64,000 bases of DNA from Lentinus brumalis (taxonomy: Eukaryota > Basidiomycota > Agaricomycetes > Polyporales > Polyporaceae). Of this stretch, positions 51,653-61,577 are shown piece after piece (the first letter of the stretch is position 1; every line of letters begins with the position of its first letter). The stretch is from NCBI GenBank assembly GCA_001792895.1, contig MARA01000004.1, positions 1,488,001-1,552,000 of the forward strand, read 5' to 3'. Made by a program: the position numbers and the translations under genes. The notes beneath the pieces are model-generated. The model was given only the letters and a program-made list of their open reading frames with translations. It searched no databases and had not been told where the DNA came from.

Positions 51653-54600
51653 TCAGCGGGGTCCAACGGTGCGCCTGGTGCGCTGGGGACGCGCCCGTAC
51701 CACATTAGTCGTGCGTGAATCGGTTAACGTCCCCGCGTAGGGTATAGAACTCTTGCTGGGCTGCTTGAGCGCGGGAATTGAGGGTGCAACAGGAACGGGC
51801 ACGGTCTCGACCGATGTTGAAGATGATGATGAGGAAGCGAGAGACTTGACGAGGCCGGGCGGTGAGTTTCCCGGTGAAGGTTCTGTACGACAATCTTCGT
51901 CTACGGGCGATCCGTCTATAGGGGAGCCAACGATTACGCCCTTCATCGCCGGTGACGCCGCCTCCTCCTCGTCGGGTAGTGGGAGATGTTCAGCCAGGAA
52001 GGTCTCACTTCCTACAGAGGAAACACCCTTCGACCTGAACCGACGGATGATGACATCTCTGTTCTCGGTGGGTGGTAAGTCTTCAACCATCTTCCGGCTG
52101 CGCTTACGCGGGGTGAGGCCAGTAGGCTTATCCTCCTTAACCGCCTCGCTGGCCAGCGTCTGTGTCGCGCGACGGATGTTGCCAAGCGCCGCCGTAGCAG
52201 CGACGTTGAGCGCGTCAACTGCCTCGGACATCCCGGATGTCTCTGTGAGGACGCAGCCAACGGTGCCCTCGATGTTCCTTGACGTGGAAGCTATCCCGCG
52301 TTGCATGTAGCGATAGCCGGATTGCGCCTCCGAGGCAAGGCCATCCGTTGCCTCAATACGCGCTCTCTTCGAGCGATGTTCCCGATCGAACGCTGTTGTC
52401 ATAGGATCAGTACGTGTCGTGAGCTTCATGCACAGGACAAGTACCTTGGGTGAGGGTCGTGCTTGAATTTTGAATCGTTCTTTGTAACTCCTGACTGAAG
52501 CTTGCGGTTGACGTCGAGACAGCGGCCTGAACTCCGGACATCCCGTCTCTGATCGAGCTCTTCGCAGCGTTGACGGACTGCACATATGTTAGAACATGTC
52601 AGGAGAGGTCATATAGAAGCATACCTTGATCCCTCCGTCACGCAGCCGCTTGCCTTCGACACCCCTCTTGGTGAGGTGCTCGCTCCACGAAGACCCACGC
52701 AGGACAGCTGCCTCGAGCTGTTGGCCTTGCTTCTGTCCCAGCTGCTTCATCTCGTGCTCCGCTGCGTTGTTGCTCTCGGTCATCTCGGAGAACGTCTCCC
52801 GAAGGCTGCGATCGCGCTCGGTTGTGAAGTCACCCAGCAAGCCGGCAATGCGCTCAAGCAAGGCATCAGCGGAGCGTTTGGCCTCGATACGCTCAGTCTC
52901 AAGGAGCCGCGTGAGGAGAGCGTTTTGCTGCTTGAGTCGGAGGATCTCGGTATTGGTGGTGTTGTCTGCGAGAGCTTTCGCGTCTTGGAGCGTTTTACGT
53001 TCCGTTGAGATAAAATCGAGAGCCTCCTGCTTGATGGCCTCCGTCAGGACGCCGAGCTCTTGGAAAGCCTTCTCGACCTAAAGCAAGATTAAATCATCAG
53101 GACTATACGACAAGAGGTGACACGTACGGCAGCACAGCTGGCCATGCCTGACGACTCGGCCTCCTTACAAATGGACTCGCAGTGTTTTCGGAGCTCGTCG
53201 GCGTATGCGGCGAAACCCGACTTCATGCTGTCCTGAGCCTCGGTAATTGTAGATCGAATCGTGGCGACAGTCTCCTGTGCGGCGTCCTCCTTCGCGTGGA
53301 TGAGCTTGAGGGCCTCCTGGACCTTTTCGAGCTGCTCTTTGATGCGGCTAGAGATGATCGACAGGGCCTCCAGTTCCTTCGACTGGAACTGCTCGGTCTC
53401 GGTCTTCACCTTGTGGAGGTGCTGCGTCGCGAGCTTCACGAATCCGTCGACCTTCGTAGACATCACCTGCGTTTCAGTCGACAATGTCTTGCCTTGCTTG
53501 TTGACGACCCTGATGTTCGACCCAAAAGCTGCGGCTTTCCGTTCTAGAACACCGCATGAGTAGACAGCTCGTGCGCGGGACTCAGAAACCTCACCGAGCT
53601 TGCCAAAGAGGCCCTTGACATCACCTTCACAGTCTTGCGCGACCTCCTTCCACTCTGCGACAACTCCATGAAGAGCCTCTTCGCTCTTCTGGTGGGCCTG
53701 CCGCACGACAATCTCCTCCTCCAGAGCACCCTCCACGGCAGTGAGTTGTGACCGCGTGTCAACCAGTTCCGTTGTTGTACCTTCGAGGCGGACTTTGGTC
53801 TCGCGCAGCTCCTCGTCGGTGCGGGAGAGCAACGCCATGGCCTCCTCGAATTCCTCCCGTACAGCCTTCATCTGTCCCTCCAGAATCTCGACCTGCTTGA
53901 CAGCCTCGAGCCGCTCGGTCTCCTTGAGTTCCTGCTCCGCTGCCATCTTCGCCCACGATTCCTCAGAGATGATGATCCCGCTCTTTTCACGGACCGCGCG
54001 TAGGTCGGCGTGCAAGCGCGTGATCTCCGCGACGTAGTCCTTGATGAGGGCGTTGCGCGTCATCTGCTGGTTAACCTCAGGACGGTTCCTGATCGACTTC
54101 GCGCGTATGGCGTAGTCGAGAGTCGAGAGGGTCTCCTCCATGTTCGATCGGGCCGGTGAGATGGTGGCGATGATGCAAGTCTTCGTGCGTCCACCCAATG
54201 AGTCTTGTAGGAGGCGAGTAAGTTTCGACTCCCTGTGTTCCCGTCAGTGTGTATATGCTGAAGAGAACGAAACAAAATGTACCTGTAGGGAACGTGAGGG
54301 GAGGCGTCGACTAGTGCGTTGATCACACGTCCAAGAGTAAGCAAACTCTGGTTGATCATACCGGCCTCCCTGGCACGTTTGTTCTCTGCGCCGGAACGAC
54401 CGATATTCTCCGAGCCTGCCAAGTCAACCAGGTTCAGCTTTCCGACGCGCAGCAGCCCATCCCCAGTAGAAGAAGGCATCGAGGTATGAATCGTGATCGA
54501 GAACACGGAATGGGAACGACTGGAATGGTCGTTGAACTTCGTCGCCGCGATCTGCCTCCTGTGGCTGCCCTTCGTGAGCAGGGCGAGCGCGTCGGCCGCA

Positions 54601-55497
54601 GTCCTGACAGGCGTCTCCTCCAAGCCTTGAATGATGACACCCTTCTTGCTTGCGTCGTCGAACAACTTGAGGTTGGCTTGTTGAGGAGCATCCTTATGTA
54701 CGCCCATTCCCATGGGTTGACTAGACCCGGATGGCGCAGGGAGTTCGGATGCCAGGAGGTCGCGAAGCTCCTCGTTGTACAGCTCCACGAAGGAGATCTT
54801 GACGCTGAAGTCTGTAGAAGAAGCTTCCAATTGCTGGAACAGCTTGAAGAGTGCCCGGGGGATCATGCCCGCTTGAGACGAAGGGTTGCCCATCGGGGTA
54901 GTAGTGAGGTCTCCCTGCATTGTATGGCTGCATAGGAGGTATAAGATCGCGAAGGTAGAGATCGCGTAATGCTCACGTTTTTCCAGTGCCGGTCTGTCCG
55001 TAAGCGAACAAAGTGCAGTTGTAGCCCATGAGGACCTCCTCTAACATGGGATGGACAACATCCTGGTAGATTGATGCCTGATCGGCCTCAGGGCCGAAAA
55101 CCATGTCGAAAGGGTAGGTTCGCGTGGTAGGCAGAGCGACGATCCCAAGGCTAGTGGAGGGGGCGCATGTCTCGATAGTGATATCGTCGCCTCTTGCGCC
55201 ATTAGTTGTGACAATTATGGGGGAATTGTCTTGAATTTCGCGCTCGGAGCGGCGACGACAGCGAATGACCACCTTAATATTCGTATCAGCTTCGCCATTA
55301 GCGAGCCGCTGCTGGGAGGAAGCCGCGGTCCGCGAGGGTCCAGCTTCTGAGTCGGCGGCGGTGGTTAAGGTGGCGGAGCGTTGCGAGGAATCGGACTTGG
55401 CGAGGACAGAGCGAGGACGGAAGTTCGTAGTATGAGGAGGAGGCATCGCAGAGGAGGCAGTTGTCCGCGCGCGGGACGGAGGGCGACGGGAAGCCAT
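51653..55497 (-). CDS. kinesin-5 (BimC/Eg5 family) mitotic motor
   Basis: Tetrameric plus-end motor that slides antiparallel spindle microtubules. Seen: start at 55497 ([20 protein letters not shown]), then [20 protein letters not shown] opening the motor domain. P-loop [16 protein letters not shown] spans an intron near 54920-54980; [20 protein letters not shown]; switch [14 protein letters not shown] (near 54500-54540); switch [42 protein letters not shown] (near 54170-54230). A neck and long coiled coil follow ([20 protein letters not shown]). The tail (51653-52400) includes [15 protein letters not shown] near 52090, resembling the BimC box with a CDK-type TP site. Ends RTRRTVGPR. The ATPase motifs are complete. 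Its start is 164 bases from ELF1 on the other strand. Confidence 0.93.
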
Positions 55498-55661
55498 GAC
55501 GGGCGGACGATAGAGACAGAACGAAGAGCAGCGACCGAGGCGACAACATCAACGTTGCGCGCGTCGCGTGCATCACGTGGCCGTCGCTCCGTGGGAATCT
55601 TCCCCTCTCCACTCTCCGCGCGTGTTCGCTCGCCGGTCCTCCGTCCACTGCTCTCGGCGCA
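55498..55661. promoter_or_regulatory. 164-bp bidirectional promoter, kinesin-5 and ELF1
   Basis: Only 164 bases separate the two divergent start codons, the tightest divergent pair in this window. The segment 55550-55640 is CG-rich (GCGCGTCGCGTGC, TCCGCGCGTGTTCGC). No named site is evident. Confidence 0.55.
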
Positions 55662-56088
55662 ATGGGCAAACGCAAAAAGTCCTCGCGCAAGCCAACTGCT
55701 CCTAGGAAGAAGGATACACTGGGTACGCTCGTGGAGTCTCGCATATGCTGTTGCAACTCACGAGGGGCACAGAGACCAACTTCACTTGCCTGTTCTGCCA
55801 CCACGACAAGTCCGTCTCCGTCCGGATCAACAGGAAGGAGGGAGTCGCTCAGTTGTTGTGCAAAATCTGCGACCAGAGGTACCAGAGCAAAGCCAATCGT
55901 GAGTGTCCTTCTGTACGCATATAGGCCTCTCTGACCGGAGGTGTGCAGACCTCACGGAGCCCATCGACATCTATTCGGAATGGATCGATGCTGCCGACGC
56001 TGCAGAGAAGGAGGCAACTACCACTCGAAGACCAGTTGCATCCTCCAGCAGACCTCGCGCTCCTTCTGTTGGTAGTGATGACGAGTAG
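55662..56088 (+). CDS. ELF1: transcription elongation factor Elf1 (ELOF1)
   Basis: Small zinc-binding factor that travels with RNA polymerase II through nucleosomes. Seen: start at 55662 gives the basic N-terminus MGKRKKSSRKPTAPRKKDTL typical of Elf1. Intron 1 (GTACGC...GGCACAG) ends just before AGACCAACTTC, making ETNFTCLFCHHDKSVSVRIN with the first zinc knuckle; the second is LLCKICDQRYQSKAN. A second intron (near 55900-55950) leads to LTEPIDIYSEWIDAADAAE and an acidic Ser/Thr/Arg tail ending SVGSDDE at 56088. The four zinc cysteines are all present. About 110 residues, close to the fungal norm. It sits between two kinesin genes. Confidence 0.95.
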
Positions 56089-56522
56089 TGAATTCCTCCT
56101 CGATTCCGCGCCACTCATGCCTTGCACCTGTTGACTCTCGGACTGGACTACTATAGATCTCATCATATGTATCACCACGCACCCGTGTATTCTATACGTT
56201 CTCAATGTTGAATACACAATTGTTCCGAACGTCATTGTCTGAAGTCTCTTCAGTCCAGCGCCGCTTGCCCGAATTGGGGCGCTTATCCACAGTAGGACGC
56301 GTGCGTGAAGCTGGCGCGTGCTTGACAACAGGCTCTGTGTTGTTCATCCTCCTCCTGTCCGCCGTCTTCAGATCCGTTGCTTTCGTCGCTATCGTCTGCC
56401 ACTTTCCTTTGGCTTCTCTCTTTCGCTGCTAGACGGGAGGCTCTGCTTGACTGCCTCCCGTATACCTCTGTGATCAGCCGTACTCCCCGTCGCGTCTCAT
56501 CCACCAGGAAGGAGTTTACGGA

Positions 56523-59500
56523 ATGTCCACGAACATCAAGGTCATCTGTCGGTAAGTATCTGGCTACTGGGAAATCATATGCTCCATCCTCAAACCGCGA
56601 CACAATGCAGATTTCGTCCGCCTAACTCCATCGAACAGCGGGAGGGTGGCGAGATCGTGGTTTCCTTTGATGATGAATTCCGAACGGTACAAGTCCGCTC
56701 TGCTCAACAGACATCTGGCCCGGAGAAAGATGGCTTCACCTTTGACCGGGTCTTCCCACCCGGGACAAAGCAGCAGGAGGTTTTCGACTACGGAGTCAAG
56801 GAGTGAGTCCCTGCTTCTGGGCGGGTGGTCGTGTAAACTGAATTGATATCCTTGCAGCATCGTAAAGGGTATGTGACACTCCTTTTGTTGAACTCCGAAT
56901 GCTCCGGGTGCAGCCCAAATTGCGTCAATATGCTCGATCAAGCTGCCGAAGATGCAGTCGCCCTGCCTTTTCGAATTGTGCACCCTGATGAACTTACGCC
57001 TTCGGTTATGTAGACGTGCTCGATGGGTACAACGGCACCGTCTTTGCGTATGGTCAGACTGGTAGTGGAAAGACGTTCACTATGATGGTACGTTCTTGCA
57101 GATCAGGGACGTGCAGGTGCGCTTGCTAACGACTGCCACCCAGGGCGCCGACATAGATTCCCCGGAACTGAAAGGATTGATACCCCGCATTACCGAGCAG
57201 ATCTTCCAGTCAATCGTAGAATCGGATGCTCATCTAGAATACCTTGTGAAGGTCTCGTACATGGAGATCTATCTGGAGAGGATCAGAGACTTGCTAGCTC
57301 GTGAGTACTCACGCACCCATGCTCAATTGGACGCAGCTGAGCGGGAATGTCGTGTTCGTGCGTGCAGCCCAGAACGATAACCTACAGGTGCACGAAGAGA
57401 AGTCGAAGGGTGTTTACGTGAAGAATCTCTCCGACTACTATGTCAGTAGTGCTCGAGAAGTTTACGAGATCATGAGGCAAGGAGGCGCTGCGCGTGTGGT
57501 CTCGTCCACAAGTACGTGATTCTTACCCGAATTTCGTCGCCAACTCACGATGGCGTTCACTCAGACATGAACGCGGAGAGTTCTCGGTCTCATTCAATAT
57601 TCCTCATCACAATCAACCAGAGGAATACCGAGACAGGGGCTCAGAAGACCGGCAACCTCTATCTCGTTGATCTTGCTGGCTCCGAGAAAGTGGGGAAGAC
57701 TGGAGCGTCCGGTCAGACCCTGGAGGAAGCCAAAAAGATCAACAAGTCTCTGTCGGCTCTGGGTATGGTCATCAACGCTCTGACTGACAGCAAGGTTAGT
57801 CCTGAATGCTATCAATATCGGATATGTGTCTGACACGACGCTCCTCTCAAGGCGAAGCACATCCCATACCGTGACTCCAAGCTCACCCGTATCCTGCAAG
57901 AGTCCCTCGGTGGTAACTCGCGAACGACACTCATCATCAACTGCTCCCCATCGTCGTACAACGAGGCTGAGACCCTCTCTACTCTTCGCTTCGGCATTCG
58001 TGCTAAGTCCATCAAGAACGCCGCTCGCGTTAATGCAGAGCTCTCGCCCCTCGAGCTCAAAGCCCTTCTCGCGAAGGCCAATGCCGCCAACTCATCGTAC
58101 CAGAAGTACATCGCGGCCCTTGAAGCCGAGTTGGCCATATGGCGCTACGGTGGACACGTCGATGAGGCGGATTGGGCATCGCGCGAGAAGGCGGGTGCAC
58201 CTGCGTCCGCCGCTCCGAAGAAGGCCCCTGCTTCCCCGACTCCCTCCGCTACGCGCAGTCAGACGCCTGTCAACCCATTGCTCCAAGACCTCCGCAGCGA
58301 CTTGGACAGCCGACCACAGACACCCACGGTTGTCGGTCTGGACAAGGACGAACGTGAAGACTTCTTGAAACGTGAGAATGAGCTCAGCGATCAGCTCGCA
58401 GAGAGGGAGTCCGCTCTCAGAGCCGCCGAGAAGCTGGTCACCGAGCTCAAGGAGGAGCTCACTTTCCTCAAGGAGCAAGAGGCTTCGCTCTCGTCGGAGA
58501 ACAAGTCTATGTCCGGACAGCTCAATGAGCTCCGTCTGCAGGTCGAGCGTCTCAACTACGACAATAAGGAGAGCCTCATCAGCATCGACATCCTCAAGGA
58601 GCAGAACCAGGATGCGAAGTCTGAGCTCGAGGAGCTGCGCAAGACGATCGCTGACCTTAAGGCGGCCCAGAAGGATGCTTCCGCAGAAGACAAGGAGAAG
58701 CGTAAGCAGGAGAAGATGGCGCTCATGATGGCCAAATTCGATGCCGTACGTTGCTAGGTTCTGTTCGTATCCGCTACTTCAGGTACTGATAGACGTGTGG
58801 CGGCCTTTTCAGCAAGGAACCTTCTCGGAGAAGGACGAGCAATTGCGGCAGATCCTCGCGAAGCTCGATGCCATTGATACCGACGACGCCGTCTCCACCC
58901 TCACCCACGAGGATATCGTGTCGCTGAGGCGGCGCATGGGTGAGACGCAGACACTCGTCCGCGAGACCGTCGACCGTCTCAGGCAGGTGCAGGAGGAGAA
59001 TGAGATGCATCAGCGCCGCCGCGATGAGCTGGAGTCGCGCATCTCGGGTCTCGAGGCCGAGTATGAGGAGCTCCTCGGTTCGTACTCAGGTTTCTTGACG
59101 TACTCGCAGTTGCTTATTGCCGATGTCTCTGCATTCACAGAGAAGACCATCAACGATGAGGAGGTCAGCAACGTGGACGTTGCCGAGTCCATGGCGGAGC
59201 TGAAGGTAGGTTTGATCGGTGAATTGGTGTTTCTCATGAGTGTCTGAAATTTTCTCCAGAACAAGCTCGAAGCGCAATATGCCGCGAAGCGGGATGCACA
59301 TGCCGGCGAAGTCCAGGATCTCAAGCAGCAGCTGGAGATCAGGAGCAACGAGATACGTACACTCAATGCCACCATTGACAGCCTGAAGAGCGTCAACGAA
59401 GAATTGAAGGTAACGTTGCCTCCTCTTCATTTCCGCGTTTCCCTGGCCATTGACTTCTTTGGCGACAGCGTGCGTTCGCTGTGACCTCAGCTGGCATTGA

Positions 59501-60493
59501 GGGAGGCAAGAATCTGGCGGAGAGCGCGCAGGACCTTGAGCGCACACGCAAGGCCATCAGCGTCCAGCTTGCCGAGTTCGATGGTGTCAAGAAGTCGCTT
59601 ATGCGCGATCTCCAGAACCGGTGTGAGAAGGTAATAGGCTTTCTTCGCTTCGAGTTAAATTGCTCTGATGTCACCGGGCTAACTGAATATGCGCACAGGT
59701 CGTTGAGCTGGAGATTCAGCTGGACGAGATCAAGGAGCAGTACAACAACGTCATTCGCAACAGCAACAGCAAGGCGCAGCAGAAGAAGATGGCGTTCTTG
59801 GAGCGCAACCTGGAGCAGCTCACTATCGTACAGAAGCAGGTGGGTTGACGTCCGGTGACTGAGGAATACACTAGTCCGATTTGACTGATCCGGGTCCTGT
59901 ACGATTTTTTAGCTCGTCGACCAGAACTCGGCCCTCAAGAAGGAGGCGGGTATCGCTGAGCGCAAACTGTTGGCGAGGAATGAGCGGATACAGAACCTCG
60001 AGGCCCTCCTCCAGGATGCCGACCGCCGGTTGGCGATGCAGAACCAGAAGTTCGAGGCGCAACTCCAGGCGGTGAAGGAGCGGCTCGACCAGGCGCGCGG
60101 TATGAGTTGTGATATCGCTATACCATTATCTTGGGCTGAGACATTTGTCGGGACTAGCGCAAAAGGCCGCGACGTCTTCGCCATTAAGCTTTGGCCGGAT
60201 CGCCAAGCCGCTGCGGGGAGGCGGCGGGAGTGCAGCAGCGGCCGTCACCAGCACGCAGCCCGCGTCCCCGAGCATGGCGAACCCCTTGGCAAGGGTGCAG
60301 AACGAGGATTCTGGGTGCGTCTCCTTCGCGTGCGTGAAATGCACTGTTGCTCACTGTATGTCTGTTTGCCTTTATGTGGCCAGTACCGGTATGTGCTTCT
60401 TTTCTTGTATGCGTAACGCGCAGGATCATGTGCTGACTGACCGTCTCCCCTTCAGCCAAGCGGCAGTCGTGGTTCAACTTCAACTCGCGGTGA
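56523..60493 (+). CDS. KHC: kinesin-1 heavy chain
   Basis: Conventional kinesin for plus-end vesicle transport in hyphae. Seen: start at 56523 ([10 protein letters not shown]) spliced to [20 protein letters not shown], then an 11-nt micro-exon at 56858-56868 encoding parts of DIVKD. Motor motifs: [15 protein letters not shown] (P-loop, 57046-57085), switch [14 protein letters not shown] (57570-57610), switch [42 protein letters not shown] (57862-57920), and [20 protein letters not shown] leading into the neck. A long heptad-rich stalk runs from about 58360 to 60100 (GMAK-type light-chain sites are not evident). The tail contains [20 protein letters not shown] and ends [15 protein letters not shown] at TGA 60491-60493. 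About 11 introns. The Ile-Ala-Lys-Pro in the tail matches the autoinhibitory IAK motif of kinesin-1. Confidence 0.94.
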
Positions 60494-61577
60494 GCATTCA
60501 CCCGTCCAGCCTGTCCTTGTCACGTCTAGCGGTCCCACACTGGTTGTATATTATGCATCGCATCTACTCGTCTATCGTGTTGTCCGTAATACAGAGAGCA
60601 AAGAGCCGTTCCATAGCGAGAACACCGGGCCGCATCCGACGTCGGCGAAAATTTCAAGGGTGCAGCCGATGAGACGGGCCAATGGAGAGGTGGCACGACA
60701 GGCTAAGGCTGCACGGAGCGCGGTGATGTCGAGCGAGCCGTGGTGAAGCATCCGCGACGCGGAGGTGCGAGAAGCTGCCTCGATCACGAAAGGGCTGACT
60801 CGGACCTACAGCGGGACACAACATTATGTGTGCGGGGAGCTTGTGACCGCGTGCGCTCCGGAGGCAATTTATGTGCACGGCAGGCGAAGGCTCGCGGACG
60901 CAGAGGCGAGCGCCGGCGACGCGCCGCGTGGGAGAACGCAGCCAGAACCAGCGCTCCGTCAGGGTCGTCGCAGGCGCGCGCTGGCGGCAACAGCCGAGGG
61001 CCGGATAAGGCAGGTGAGATCGTTGGGAGGGAAGCGGCGGGCGGGGTCGTTACACGTGTCAAGACCCCGACGCGAGCGACCGCCCATCGAGTTTCAGCGG
61101 AATCAAATTAGGTACATGCCAATCCCCAATTATTTTCCGCATTTTCGCGCACATTTACGACGCGACGGGCGCACTCGCCCTCCTCGCGCTCTCCTTCCGC
61201 CACGAGGTTAGCGTCCTGCCAACCTAAGAGGCCCTCTCCTCCTCCTCCTCCTCCCCCGCCGTCCTTGGTTCCCCGCGTACGCTACTGGTGCGTCTCCGTT
61301 CCTTTCATCTCGCCGTGTGACGTCGTCTCCCGATCGCAACGCGTCCGCTTCCTTTCTCCCGGGTCCAATGCGCGTGTCCCCCGCCACATGGACACCCGTC
61401 TTCTGCGTTGCATCCCCCTTGTCTTGTGCTTTGCTCATTCCTTTCCAGCTTTATAACAAACGCGCCTTAGATCCTGCGCGTAGAGCCCGTATATTGTAGC
61501 CTTTCGTATGTGAGTCACCGCTTCGCCTGACCCGTCGTCCATATAAGCTCACCGTCGATCCAGGATACCGACCTGCT
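60494..61577. promoter_or_regulatory. intergenic region and probable 5' leader of the PUF gene
   Basis: About 1.08 kb, GC-rich at 60700-61100 with CTCCTCCTC runs at 61235-61260 on the + strand, then pyrimidine-rich up to the PUF start. A CAG-like acceptor just before 61563 (GATCCAG) suggests a leader intron. Open frames at 60740-61211 are Arg/Ala-rich by GC bias and show no domain. Confidence 0.4.
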
